Positions 1 to 8,188 of a stretch of DNA of 58,632 nucleotides are shown here, one piece after another. The stretch is taken from assembly GCF_017310645.1 (NCBI RefSeq), contig NZ_JAFLRH010000025.1, forward strand, positions 1 to 58,632, written 5' to 3'. A program made the translations under genes and the position numbers. The notes below the pieces were generated by a model that was not told the DNA's origin, searched no databases, and saw nothing but the letters and a program-made list of their open reading frames with translations. Origin of the DNA: Paradesulfitobacterium ferrireducens. GTDB taxonomy: Bacteria > Bacillota > Desulfitobacteriia > Desulfitobacteriales > Desulfitobacteriaceae. Each line of letters starts with the position of its first letter. Positions within the stretch are counted from its first letter, which is position 1.

Positions 1-87
1 AGTAGAATACAATATTCCGATTCTTTTAATCGAAAGGATAGTGACGGTGTTGCATCTACAAAATACTCAGCATGGTTTGAAAAATAA
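1..87 (+). CDS. possible 3' end of a truncated gene
   Basis: Frame 1 is open from the left edge for 28 codons and ends in TAA at 85-87. The predicted tail is polar and protein-like (it ends KYSAWFEK). No family can be recognised from so short a piece. It could also be chance, since 28 open codons are not significant by themselves. The palindrome at 114-145 follows closely, which would suit the 3' flank of a gene. Confidence 0.25.
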   Translation, partial: SRIQYSDSFNRKDSDGVASTKYSAWFEK

Positions 88-113
88 TCGGAATACATCA
101 AATAACGGAATAT

Positions 114-145
114 GCCCTAAAATTCCGATATCGGAATTTTAGGGC
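114..145. repeat. perfect 32-bp palindrome
   Basis: The left arm 114-129 (GCCCTAAAATTCCGAT) is the exact reverse complement of 130-145, with no spacer. The core half-site ATTCCGAT/ATCGGAAT also occurs near 14-21 and 87-94 in opposite orientations. Two further inverted repeats follow (GCTCT..AGAGC near 144-158 and an imperfect one spanning about 177-240). It could be a terminator, a protein-binding site or a remnant end of a mobile element. No U-tract follows. Confidence 0.6.
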
Positions 146-274
146 TCTGCTGGAGAGCAACCTGAGCGCCCAACTGGTTTCTGCCGGAGGAAGGGAACGG
201 ATGTTTTTCTTCCTCTCCTTCCTTACGGGCAGAACCAAAGCGATAAACTCCAGGGGCAAAGCCCCTGCCATTTA

Positions 275-1117
275 CTAAGATGCTTTCAGATTACCTGAGG
301 CAAGTAACTGTTCTCGGTAATAGTTTGAGCGCTTGATTAAGGGAGGGTAACCACCGTTGGTGGTGTAAATTCGTTTCCTGTTATAGTAGATTTCAATAAA
401 TCGAAACACCATGCTTTTTACAGTCTCCATCCTCAGAGTTTCTGTTTTGACCTTATGGATGAGTTCTTTCTTGAGGGTTGCAAAAAAGGACTCCATCCGG
501 GCGTTATCGTAGCATTTTCCTGTACCGCTCATGCTCTGTATCGCTCCATACTTGGCCAATGTTTCACGGTAAGCCCTACTGGTATATTGGCTTCCCCTAT
601 TACTATGGAACAGCATTCCAAAGGCTTGATACTTCTTAGCTGCTGAAGTGAAAGCATCGACACAAAGTTCTGCCCTCATATGGTTTGCCATTTTTAATCC
701 AACAATCGCTCCGTCAAAGCAATCTAGAATGCCGGCTAAATAAAGCTTGCCATCAGCTGTTGGGATTTCAGTGATGTCACCAAGCCATTTTTGATTGGGT
801 GATGAGGCGCTAAAATCCTGTTGAATTAGGTTCTCACTGGCTTGTGCTGCGGGATCTGCCTTAGTAATTCCTTTGGCATGGAACTTTTTCCTGAACATGA
901 GATGATGCTCTTTGCAAAGCTTAAGAACCAAATAATAGCTCCTGGTATAGCCATGGAAAAGCTTCAAATCCAAATAGATTCGATAGGGTCCATAGTCCTC
1001 ATTTTCTGCACGAATCTCACGGATCTTAGCCAAAAGCTCATCATATTTATAGGGGCGGTCTTGGAGTCTAAGCCATTTGTAATATCCTGCTTCACTAACC
1101 TTTAGTACCTTACACAA
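275..1117 (-). CDS. IS3-family transposase OrfB, catalytic Asp replaced by Asn
   Basis: This is the rve-type integrase half of an IS3 transposase, 280 residues from a TTG at 1117. The same frame stays open upstream through the orfA overlap, so the functional product would be an OrfAB fusion made by frameshifting. The triad is visible as D114 (GDITEIP), position 173 in HSNRGSQYTS, and E209 (ARMESFF), with the expected 35-residue gap between the last two. IS3 enzymes have HSDRGSQY at the second site. Here the codon at 601-599 is AAT (Asn), one G-to-A transition from GAT. In DDE enzymes such a change abolishes strand transfer, so inactivity is inferred. The C-terminal YNRKRIYTTNGGYPP segment is otherwise normal. 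Confidence 0.88.
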   Translation of the reverse strand: MCKVLKVSEAGYYKWLRLQDRPYKYDELLAKIREIRAENEDYGPYRIYLDLKLFHGYTRSYYLVLKLCKEHHLMFRKKFHAKGITKADPAAQASENLIQQDFSASSPNQKWLGDITEIPTADGKLYLAGILDCFDGAIVGLKMANHMRAELCVDAFTSAAKKYQAFGMLFHSNRGSQYTSRAYRETLAKYGAIQSMSGTGKCYDNARMESFFATLKKELIHKVKTETLRMETVKSMVFRFIEIYYNRKRIYTTNGGYPPLIKRSNYYREQLLASGNLKAS

Positions 1118-1188
1118 TTCTTTAACGCTATGCTCAGCTGGAATTTTTGTCTTTTGGGCCCTTATAAACCTAAAAAGTTCTCGTGCAG

Positions 1189-1476
1189 CTACTTCTTTTG
1201 GCTCTCGGTGAAAAAAGCTAAAGCTTTTTTAAGAATATCATTCGCTGATTCCAGTTCCTTGATCTTTTTCTCTAACGTTCTCATTTCCGCAGTTTTAGGG
1301 TCTAGACGGGGATGTCCGCTGCCAACAAATGCGATGGCTCCATGTTTTTTGACTTTGCCCCGCCATGTGTACAGCGTCGTTAGAGGTATGCCTAACTGCT
1401 CTGAGGCCTTTGTGGGTCCTATTTCGTAGGACAATTTGATGGCTTCTTCTTTGAAGTCTTTGTCATAATCTCGCAA
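1189..1476 (-). CDS. IS3-family transposase OrfA
   Basis: A 95-residue DNA-binding subunit of the IS3 transposase. The N-terminal half is a helix-turn-helix (EEAIKLSYEIGPTKASEQLG followed by IPLTTLYTWRGK); the C-terminal half is a heptad-rich helix (EKKIKELESANDILKKAL) typical of the OrfA leucine zipper. It starts at a TTG at 1476 preceded by GAAGGG. Its last codons lie over the frameshift signal at 1210-1216, after which the -1 frame continues into OrfB. The gene looks intact. Confidence 0.85.
   Translation of the reverse strand: MRDYDKDFKEEAIKLSYEIGPTKASEQLGIPLTTLYTWRGKVKKHGAIAFVGSGHPRLDPKTAEMRTLEKKIKELESANDILKKALAFFTESQKK
1210..1216 (-). other. -1 programmed frameshift heptamer T_TTT_TTC
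   Basis: In the orfA frame the minus strand reads GCT TTT TTC ACC, giving an X_XXY_YYZ heptamer in the right register. Slipping back one base leads into the open orfB frame (FFHREPKEVAARELFRF), joining OrfA and OrfB as in other IS3 elements. Use of the site in vivo is inferred. Confidence 0.6.
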
Positions 1477-1555
1477 TCTGGATCCCTTCCCTTCTAGTGG
1501 TTATTATTTCCAGAATTACGAGTTTCCTGACTCAACTAAAATGATACTGCTTCAT

Positions 1556-1595
1556 AACGAAAATGGGGATCCTTTAGGCGGTCCCCATTTTCGTT
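1556..1595. terminator. 14-bp perfect hairpin between the IS and the MFS gene
   Basis: AACGAAAATGGGGA (1556-1569) pairs with 1582-1595 around a 12-nt loop. It lies beyond the 3' end of the MFS gene on the minus strand and upstream of the IS. The A/T-rich outer stem would supply U residues in either direction. It could alternatively belong to the end region of the IS. Confidence 0.5.
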
Positions 1596-1632
1596 ACTTT
1601 CTTTTGAGCTAGTTATTATTTACATTGTATCC

Positions 1633-2871
1633 CTATAATGTCGCCTTGTCGTGTTTCACTTGTACAATATGTGGCCCTTTAGAAACCAACTGCCAAAGGA
1701 TGAAACTTAAAAGTCCGAAGATAAAATTTAGGACTCCCAGAACCAAGATCCGATTGGTCCAGTTAAAGGAAATAAGCATCATACCCACACTTCCCATAAC
1801 TGTAATAGAGCTGTTCATCAAGGAAGAGGCTGATCCCGTATCCTCCTGTTGCTGTTCAAGCATTAGATTGGCACTGGGCGGACCGATAAGACTTCCTGCC
1901 AATGTGGACGGAAGGAGCGAAACGGCAAACCACCACGGACTAAGATTTCCAAAGGTGCCAACTAGCAACCCGCTTAGGGATAGTACCAAGTAACACGCAC
2001 TTATAATTGTTCCGCTTTTAAATCGGCCGGAAAGCCTCATATAAAGCATCGGGCCTACGACCATGAACACAGCGTTACCTGCAAAGAAATAGCTAAACAT
2101 TTTTTCACTCAAGCCGAATTGATCGATATAGATATACGACGACGATGAGATGAAAGCCATCAAAGGTATTGACCGAAGGGCAAAAGTCACTAACAATAAG
2201 GTAAATCCGGGATTCTTTAGTACTACCCCGAGCCGGGAAACCGACTGTAGAATGTTTCCCGTGTTGCGATGTTGAATGGTTTCTTCCATGGCAATCGCAC
2301 CCGCAAGCGCCAGAATCCCTGCGCCGGACAAAACCCAAAAAATTCCTCGCCAGGATGATACACTTAAAACAAATGCACCGATTACCGGCGCTACAATTGG
2401 GGCAATCATCATCATTGAAAAGACAAGCGCCAAAGCAGTTTCCCGCTTCCGGCCCTCATAAACATCCTTAACAACAGCTGAACCCACAGAGGTGACAGCC
2501 CCACTGGCGACTGCCTGAAAAACCCGAAAGCCGATAAGTTGGTAAACATTCGTAGACAAAGCACATAAGACACTGGCAGTTGTATATAGAATCAAGCCGA
2601 TCAGTAAAATGGGCCTACGGCCATACTTATCACTTAGAGGACCCCAAAACAAGGTCGCTGCGGCATAAAAAATAAAAAATAGCGTTAAAGTAAGGTTAAT
2701 GAGGCTGGCAGGAACCTGGAAGTTATCTGCCATGTGTGGTAGGGCTGGGAGGTATAAATCAGTGGACAGAGGAATATAGGCGCTTAGGAAGCCTATTAAA
2801 GCGAGGAGTCCTTTCTCGCCCAGATATTTCTGTCCACTCAGTTTCGATCCGTCAGGTTTACTTGTTTCCAT
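1633..2871 (-). CDS. MFS drug-resistance transporter, Bcr/CflA type
   Basis: A proton-driven multidrug or metabolite exporter of the 12-TM major facilitator superfamily. Family marks are the PLSTDLYLPALP start of TM1 and the GPLSDKYGRRPILLIG loop between TM2 and TM3, with hydrophobic segments throughout. ATG 2871 is preferred because GAGGGG lies 9 nt upstream; ATG 2877 is only 3 nt away. It would be 412 residues, near the family norm. It follows the corrinoid activator gene by 13 bp and could be the last gene of the methyltransferase operon. Export of a demethylated product or entry of the methyl donor is possible but is inference only. Confidence 0.85.
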   Translation of the reverse strand: METSKPDGSKLSGQKYLGEKGLLALIGFLSAYIPLSTDLYLPALPHMADNFQVPASLINLTLTLFFIFYAAATLFWGPLSDKYGRRPILLIGLILYTTASVLCALSTNVYQLIGFRVFQAVASGAVTSVGSAVVKDVYEGRKRETALALVFSMMMIAPIVAPVIGAFVLSVSSWRGIFWVLSGAGILALAGAIAMEETIQHRNTGNILQSVSRLGVVLKNPGFTLLLVTFALRSIPLMAFISSSSYIYIDQFGLSEKMFSYFFAGNAVFMVVGPMLYMRLSGRFKSGTIISACYLVLSLSGLLVGTFGNLSPWWFAVSLLPSTLAGSLIGPPSANLMLEQQQEDTGSASSLMNSSITVMGSVGMMLISFNWTNRILVLGVLNFIFGLLSFILWQLVSKGPHIVQVKHDKATL

Positions 2872-2884
2872 TATCATATTCCCC

Positions 2885-4717
2885 TCAATCAAGACGTTCG
2901 AGATACATACTATCCGTGAAATAATCAGAAAAAGTAACACTGCCGCCCAGCTCGATATGGCGTATCTTGCGGTATAACTCTTCCGCAAAAGCTAACTCAC
3001 GATCATCAAGAAGCGCCCGAATTGCACCCATATGGGCAGCATTGCCAACGGCCTTTATTCTTTCCGGCGGAATATTGGGAACTAGGCCGATATTCAAGAT
3101 ATTTTCAGCCTTAAGATACGTGGCAAACGTACCGGCTAAAATCACTGAATCAAGGTCGGATACCGCTAATCCTGCCATCTCCACCAAGGTTTTAATCCCT
3201 GCGCACACTGCCCCTTTCGCATATTGAAAGGCTGCGATATCTTTTTGGGTGATGGTAATATCCCGTCCTTGATCCAAGCCATAGGCAAGGACAAACTCAT
3301 TGCCTTTTTCAGTCCCCCGGATTCGACGTTGAAGCTCTATAGGAAGGTTTGAAATTGCTTCAGGGTCCCCAATCCTTCCTTGAGCATTGATTACCCCGGT
3401 CCGTCTCATCTCGTCAATTCCTTCAATCAGGCCGGAGCCGCAAATTCCGATTGGGGTCTGGCCGCCGATGACTCGACAACTCACCCCTTGCTCAGAGAGT
3501 GTTATGCTTTCTATAGCGCCCTTCCTTGCCCTCATGCCATTCGTGATGCCTGCTCCTTCAAACGCCGGACCGGCTGCAGTGGAACAAGCCACCATGGTAT
3601 CGTTCGTTTTCAAGAACAACTCACAATTGGTGCCGAGATCGATTAACAGATGGTTCCCAGGTTCCAATACTTCCGGCGCGCCGAGAACAGCTCCTAAAGT
3701 ATCTCCCCCCACAAAGCTTCCGATATTCGGGAGCAGGAATACTTTAGCTTGAGGATTTACGTCCAGGCTCAACTCATGTGCTGAAAATTGTAACGGACGA
3801 TTGCAGACAGAAACAAAGGGAGCAACTGCAAGGTGTGAAACGTCAAGCCCGGTGAAAAGGTGATGCATTGTTGTATTGCCAACAATGGTCATTTTAATAA
3901 TATCCTTAAGATTTACGTTTGTTTTAAGGTTAAGTTCATTAAGCAAACGATTAATGGTTCTCCGAATTGCATTTTGCAATAAGACAGCATTCTGCCTGCT
4001 TTCACTGGCAAACGAAATACGGGAAATGACATCAGCCCCATAAGCAGTTTGTTCGTTTTCAGTTGATACAACCTTCAGAACCGTTCCCTGCAAAAGATCA
4101 ACTAAGGCGACAGCTACACTTGTTGTTCCAATATCGACAGCTGCCCCAAACAACGTTGACCTTGTATCGCCTGCTTCTATATCAAGAATTTCACGGTCTG
4201 TGACTGTAGCGGTCAGTGTATAGTTGTCAGCACGGATAACTTCAGGAGCCTTGCCGATAACATTTAAACTGGAAGCAACGATATTTTTTCCGGTGACGTT
4301 GATTAATTCGTCCACCGTACGGTCCCAGTCTCCCCGTTCATCGGCTAATGTCGGCTTGCTGAGGGTAAGGAAAACCTTCTTGACTCCAGGGTCCAAGGTT
4401 GCAGCCTTCATCCCTAAGAGCGCAGCTTCCTTCCGATCCAGCTTATCCACAACATCAAGTTCAATGATCATACCGTTTTCCGGAATTACTGCACAGGCTA
4501 GACGAATTCCAGCCGCAAGTTCTGTTTCATTCAAATGCTTTCGATCACGTTCAGTAGGCTGGGGAACCCTTCCTGATATGCGAACTTTGCATTTACCACA
4601 GGTTCCTTTGCCATTGCAAACATTCTGAACAGAAAGGCGATGGCGAACTAATGCGTCCATTAACGTTTCATCTGAATCGGCAGTAATCGTTAAATCCGGG
4701 AGTACCTTTATCTCCAT
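2885..4717 (-). CDS. reductive activator of corrinoid-dependent proteins (RACE, DUF4445/ASKHA)
   Basis: Restores Co(II) corrinoid proteins to the methyl-accepting Co(I) state using ATP and a low-potential electron. The N-terminus is a [2Fe-2S] ferredoxin domain with C34, C40, C43 and C75. The rest is an ASKHA-type ATPase: AAVDIGTTSVAVALVD near 192, TIVGNTTMHHLFTG near 278, LIDLGTNCELF near 353. At 610 residues it matches the length of known RACE proteins. RBS AGGAGGG lies just upstream of ATG 4717, and a 12-bp direct repeat lies behind it. It is co-directional with the methyltransferase I, corrinoid protein and methyltransferase II genes upstream, so it probably serves that corrinoid protein. 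Confidence 0.92.
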   Translation of the reverse strand: MEIKVLPDLTITADSDETLMDALVRHRLSVQNVCNGKGTCGKCKVRISGRVPQPTERDRKHLNETELAAGIRLACAVIPENGMIIELDVVDKLDRKEAALLGMKAATLDPGVKKVFLTLSKPTLADERGDWDRTVDELINVTGKNIVASSLNVIGKAPEVIRADNYTLTATVTDREILDIEAGDTRSTLFGAAVDIGTTSVAVALVDLLQGTVLKVVSTENEQTAYGADVISRISFASESRQNAVLLQNAIRRTINRLLNELNLKTNVNLKDIIKMTIVGNTTMHHLFTGLDVSHLAVAPFVSVCNRPLQFSAHELSLDVNPQAKVFLLPNIGSFVGGDTLGAVLGAPEVLEPGNHLLIDLGTNCELFLKTNDTMVACSTAAGPAFEGAGITNGMRARKGAIESITLSEQGVSCRVIGGQTPIGICGSGLIEGIDEMRRTGVINAQGRIGDPEAISNLPIELQRRIRGTEKGNEFVLAYGLDQGRDITITQKDIAAFQYAKGAVCAGIKTLVEMAGLAVSDLDSVILAGTFATYLKAENILNIGLVPNIPPERIKAVGNAAHMGAIRALLDDRELAFAEELYRKIRHIELGGSVTFSDYFTDSMYLERLD

Positions 4718-4728
4718 AACGCCCTCCT

Positions 4729-4752
4729 GTTAATCTGATTGTTAATCTGATT
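4729..4752. repeat. tandem 12-bp repeat upstream of the RACE gene
   Basis: GTTAATCTGATT occurs twice head to tail (4729-4740, 4741-4752), starting at the edge of the RACE ribosome binding site. The related string ATTAATCAGAT appears at 8008-8018 in the promoter region of the methyltransferase operon. It could be an operator for the neighbouring PucR-type regulator, or a simple local duplication. Confidence 0.5.
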
Positions 4753-4790
4753 AATTAAACCATCCTCTTGCTCTCTACTTTATCGTTTTA

Positions 4791-5342
4791 CTATTTGAAC
4801 AATATCAATCCTACATATGAAACGGTATTAGGGCCATTTGAATAGGGTATTTCATAATGTTTCAGCAGGTTCATGACGTCAATTCCATACGCTTCCACAG
4901 ATGATATTGCTTTGTCGGGAAAAAAGCATTTCTCCCCCGTGAGATAGGCGCATTTTGCACAATACATACAGGGACCTGCGTTTAATGGTAGGATTTGTGC
5001 AAAGATATCCTCATGCTTTACATGCTCGAGTAGTTTCCTGAATACCTTTTCGTGATTGGCTTGTCCCTCTTGCATGCCTTCCCAATCATAAGAATCTTCC
5101 AACTGATGGACTGTCTGAAACAAAAGACCCTGTTTAAAGCTCAAAGCCCGCCTAATCAAATCACTGACCGTCCCAACCGCAGGAGGACACATCCAGTTTT
5201 TATCGTAGCATCCACATGAATTCTGTTCACATTGTTTTCTGAAGTCTTCGCTAAACGGAATTTTAGCCACTTCAACAATCGAAGCATGTGTGGCGTTTAA
5301 TTCAAGGGCCTCTTTTACTAAATCGTTTAGAACCGTTTTCAT
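4791..5342 (-). CDS. DUF2284 cysteine-rich metal-binding protein
   Basis: A 183-residue protein of the DUF2284 family, predicted to bind metal or Fe-S through two cysteine clusters: CEQNSCGCYDKNWMCPP in the N-terminal third and CMYCAKCAYLTGEKC in the C-terminal half. No enzymatic role is established. ATG 5342 is chosen because AAAGGAG lies 7 nt upstream; the TTG at 5360 would place the start inside the preceding hairpin. DUF2284 genes often neighbour corrinoid methyltransferases, so a part in electron supply or corrinoid maintenance is plausible but is inference. Confidence 0.82.
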   Translation of the reverse strand: MKTVLNDLVKEALELNATHASIVEVAKIPFSEDFRKQCEQNSCGCYDKNWMCPPAVGTVSDLIRRALSFKQGLLFQTVHQLEDSYDWEGMQEGQANHEKVFRKLLEHVKHEDIFAQILPLNAGPCMYCAKCAYLTGEKCFFPDKAISSVEAYGIDVMNLLKHYEIPYSNGPNTVSYVGLILFK

Positions 5343-5360
5343 ATGATTGCTCCTTTTCAA

Positions 5361-5388
5361 AAGAGAGAGCCACCGCAGGCTCTCTCTT
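5361..5388 (-). terminator. 11-bp hairpin with T-run before the DUF2284 gene
   Basis: AAGAGAGAGCC (5361-5371) pairs with 5378-5388, loop 6 nt. On the minus strand it is followed by TTTTG and then the DUF2284 ribosome binding site. It probably lowers read-through from the three methyltransferase genes into DUF2284 and RACE, giving unequal expression. Confidence 0.65.
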
Positions 5389-5471
5389 CAATGTAGAGCA
5401 AAAGTTAGTTTACCTACTCCTTAGCATAACTTCTGCTTAAGCCTCAATTATACATTCAAAAGGCAGTCGGG

Positions 5472-6449
5472 TTAGAACATTTCTTTACTCATTCTGTCGA
5501 TCGCTTCACTGACTGAATCATATACACCCGGAAATGCACTCCAATTTCCTCCCATGGTTAAACAAGGGATAAAGTATAACTTGCCGCAATTCTTGCAAGC
5601 TCTCTCGACTTCTCTGGCAGCTATTTCAGGTGTCCAGGCCGGAAAATCAACCACACCGCTGTCAATATCACCCATAAAGCTGATTTTGCCCCCATATTGT
5701 TTAATAAGCTCAGGCGTGTTGTTCGTTGTCATGACACCCTGCCAGATATCGACTCCCATTTCGATCATATAGGGAACCAGATTTGCGGCATAGGAATCAC
5801 TGTGATGCACGATGAGTTCAACCCCATTGGCCTTATAGAAACCGTAGATTTTCTTGTAGGCCGGCAAGTAGAACTCTTCAAACATCTCCGGGGATATGAA
5901 AGAGTTTTTTTGGCTGCCCCAATCGTCATGATGGAAAAGACAATCCGGGTGGATTTTGTCGATCAAGACTCTGGCAAAGGCTAACTCACGCTCAGTAAGA
6001 TAATCAATCAACTCATGCATAGCCTCGGGTTCTTCATACAAAGCCATTAAGGCATCTTCCATGCTCATAAGATGATGGGTCATCTCAAAGACGCCGGGTG
6101 CCACAAACGGTGTGACAAATTCCTCGTTACGGTCAACCGAATTTGCGTGAGCCACAGCCGCGGCCCATGCTTCATCCGATGTTTCAATAGCGGGTGCCTT
6201 AACGTATTTTCTCCATTCAGTGATATCTTTCAATACCTTGTGTTCATCATCATGCACAGGGAACATGCCAATTTGGCCTTCCGGCCACTGCCATGTAATG
6301 CCCCATTGGTCTTTCCAAGTCTTACCGTAATTCATCTCTAATCCTGTCGGAACTTCCATGATGAAATGCATAAACTCATACTGCTTAACAAATCGATCCG
6401 GATTTCCACCTTTAATCGTTTCTAATAAGTTCTGTCTTTTGGTTAACAT
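5472..6449 (-). CDS. UroD-family corrinoid methyltransferase I
   Basis: A 325-residue TIM-barrel protein of the uroporphyrinogen decarboxylase superfamily, used by methyltransferases that move a methyl group from an O-, N- or S-methyl donor to a corrinoid protein. Visible motifs are HHDDWGSQ at 173-180, VHHSDS at 214-219 and IPCLTMGG at 295-301. The MtaA-like zinc motif HxC is not exact: the second barrel site reads HHS, so zinc ligands may come from H215/H216 and C296. It is followed closely by its corrinoid protein and methyltransferase II, the classic O-demethylase set. AAGGAGGG precedes ATG 6449. The donor cannot be read from sequence; a methoxylated aromatic or glycine betaine-like compound is possible. 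Confidence 0.85.
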   Translation of the reverse strand: MLTKRQNLLETIKGGNPDRFVKQYEFMHFIMEVPTGLEMNYGKTWKDQWGITWQWPEGQIGMFPVHDDEHKVLKDITEWRKYVKAPAIETSDEAWAAAVAHANSVDRNEEFVTPFVAPGVFEMTHHLMSMEDALMALYEEPEAMHELIDYLTERELAFARVLIDKIHPDCLFHHDDWGSQKNSFISPEMFEEFYLPAYKKIYGFYKANGVELIVHHSDSYAANLVPYMIEMGVDIWQGVMTTNNTPELIKQYGGKISFMGDIDSGVVDFPAWTPEIAAREVERACKNCGKLYFIPCLTMGGNWSAFPGVYDSVSEAIDRMSKEMF

Positions 6450-6482
6450 AAACCCTCGCCCTCCTTATACTTCCAGCTTGTT

Positions 6483-7115
6483 TCAAGCTTTTACTAATTC
6501 TTTGGCTTTAACAACAGCCATGCCGGCATCGGGAGCAAAACCGTCAGCGCCGATACTATCAGCCATCTCTTGGGTTACAGGTGCACCGCCGACGATAACC
6601 TTGAATCCAGTCAAGCCGCTGCCTTTAAGGGTTTGCACAGTTTCCTTCATGGCCGGCATCGTTGTTGTCAGAAGTCCTGAACAGGCCACTAAAGTAACGT
6701 TTTGATTTTCTTTAATAGCCTCAACGAATTTGTCTGCGGCTACGTCAACGCCGAGGTCAACCACACTAAACCCGGCACTTTCAAGCATCATCGCAACGAG
6801 GTTTTTGCCGATGTCATGGAGATCGCCCTGAACTGTTCCGATAACACATGTCCCCAATGACGATGTGCTCTCAACGGCGAGAAGAGGTTTGAGTACGTCA
6901 ACACCCTTGGACATGGCTTTAGCAGCCATTAGCATTTCAGGAACATAAGCCTCCCCTTTGGAGAATTTGTCACCAACAACCTCCATAGAGTCAATCATAG
7001 CTTGAAGAATATCACCTGCTGCGTTTCCTTCATTCAATGCTTCCTGGACCAAGCCTGGAACGAGCTTGGCTTTTCCTACTTCTACCATAGCTTTTACTTC
7101 TTGGATTTTAGACAT
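6483..7115 (-). CDS. corrinoid (B12-binding) methyl carrier protein
   Basis: Carries the methyl group on cobalt between methyltransferases I and II. The N-terminal helical cap (1-80, with KGEAYVPEMLMAAKAM) precedes a Rossmann-like B12 domain with the DxHxxG signature GDLHDIGKN, H100 being the lower cobalt ligand. The GL..TT..M and GG.P segments of the family follow. At 210 residues it is the usual length for MtaC/MtbC-type proteins. ATG 7115 is chosen because AAGGAGGG lies 8 nt upstream. It is sandwiched between the two methyltransferase genes. Confidence 0.93.
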   Translation of the reverse strand: MSKIQEVKAMVEVGKAKLVPGLVQEALNEGNAAGDILQAMIDSMEVVGDKFSKGEAYVPEMLMAAKAMSKGVDVLKPLLAVESTSSLGTCVIGTVQGDLHDIGKNLVAMMLESAGFSVVDLGVDVAADKFVEAIKENQNVTLVACSGLLTTTMPAMKETVQTLKGSGLTGFKVIVGGAPVTQEMADSIGADGFAPDAGMAVVKAKELVKA

Positions 7116-7151
7116 TTCTGTAGCCCTCCTTATAAATCTAGATAACATGTC

Positions 7152-7955
7152 TTATTTTTTTTGGCCGAATAAACCTTCTCTAAATGCTTCGATGTATTCC
7201 ATGCAGTATTCATCTTTTCCTAACAGTGCTTCCGTTGCGTAGATCATACCCATCAAATCCTGATTGGTCGGACTGAGAATACCGCTGTCCATACCTGCAC
7301 TCATCATCAGTACAGTAAAAGCCTGATTAACGAGTCTTCGCGCAGGAAGATTGAAAGAAACATTACTCAAACCACCTGTCACATGGATCTCCGGATACCG
7401 TGCTTTAATTTCTTTGATGACGTCAACGATCATATTAATGCCATCTTCCGAGGTACAGAGCATTTCGACCAGCGGATCGATGTGAAGGCGCGAGGGGGCA
7501 ATCTTAAATTCCTCAGCTCTTTTCATGATGTGGGCAAACACATCCAGACGTTTTTGGGCTGTCTTAGGAATCCCGCTGTCGTCGCAAAGAAGGGCCACAC
7601 ATTCCCACTTTGTATCTGCAATGACAGGGAAGATAACATCAATCTTGTCTCCTTCACCGGATACAGAATTAATTAGCCCCGGCTGTTTGCAGAACGGAAT
7701 CGCTTCGACAATAGCCTGGGCATGCGGGCTGTCGATAGCGATCGGCGTGTCTGTAACCTCCTGGACCAGGCCGATCAGCCACTTCAGAGTTTCAACCTCA
7801 ATGCTGACATCCGTGGAGGCACACACATCAATAAAGTTTGCTCCAGCATCGGCCTGGATTTTAGCGAGATTGCGGATTAAGTCCGCGTCTTTTTCGGCAA
7901 TTGCCTTAGCTACAGAAGGAATTGCACCGTTGATTTTTTCACCGATAATAATCAA
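7152..7955 (-). CDS. methyltetrahydrofolate:corrinoid methyltransferase II
   Basis: Moves the methyl group from the methylated corrinoid protein to tetrahydrofolate (or back), linking the pathway to the Wood-Ljungdahl methyl branch. A 267-residue pterin-binding TIM barrel: GEKINGA at the N-terminus, GANFIDVCAS near 38, PIAIDSPHA near 71, DPLVEML at 160 and GGLSNVSFNLP at 194-204, whose Asn198 is the conserved pterin-activating residue. The start is TTG 7955, with GGAGAG 8 nt upstream and no ATG in reach. It is the first gene of the operon, divergent from the PucR-type regulator. Confidence 0.92.
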   Translation of the reverse strand: MIIIGEKINGAIPSVAKAIAEKDADLIRNLAKIQADAGANFIDVCASTDVSIEVETLKWLIGLVQEVTDTPIAIDSPHAQAIVEAIPFCKQPGLINSVSGEGDKIDVIFPVIADTKWECVALLCDDSGIPKTAQKRLDVFAHIMKRAEEFKIAPSRLHIDPLVEMLCTSEDGINMIVDVIKEIKARYPEIHVTGGLSNVSFNLPARRLVNQAFTVLMMSAGMDSGILSPTNQDLMGMIYATEALLGKDEYCMEYIEAFREGLFGQKK

Positions 7956-8188
7956 TAAATCTCTCTCCTTTTTCTGCTTTTTGCATTCACCTTGGCTGAA
8001 GTTTATAATTAATCAGATAAAAAACACCTTCCTTTTACTTTTCTAAATTAACTGATAAAGTTTAGAGTGATTATAAGTGAATATATTTTAAATTTCGATT
8101 TTATAACCTGTAAGCCTTTGTATATACATCTGAAATAATTAAGGATATTTCGTTCACATTGCACGATACTAGTGAGGGAGGTATTTAG
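7956..8188. promoter_or_regulatory. A/T-rich divergent control region
   Basis: It separates the methyltransferase operon (minus) from the PucR-type regulator (plus), is much richer in A/T than its flanks, and holds ATTAATCAGAT (8008-8018), a near match to the repeat at 4729-4752. No convincing sigma-A or sigma-54 promoter could be fixed by eye. Most likely it contains both promoters and the regulator's binding sites. Confidence 0.5.

Larger units (their letters stand above)
275..1476 (-). mobile_element. IS3-family insertion sequence (orfA + orfB)
   Basis: Two overlapping minus-strand frames have the IS3 layout: a small helix-turn-helix/leucine-zipper OrfA, then a DDE integrase OrfB one frame back. 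Terminal inverted repeats and a target duplication could not be fixed by eye, so the limits given are those of the coding part only. The catalytic triad is broken (see orfB), so this copy is probably immobile on its own. A small GGGGC..GCCCC hairpin at about 253-265 lies just past the orfB stop. Confidence 0.85.

Noticed and set aside
455..646. Plus-strand genes inside the IS and other core genes
   Set aside because: These frames lie opposite well-supported genes, have no RBS and give no recognisable protein; treated as shadows.
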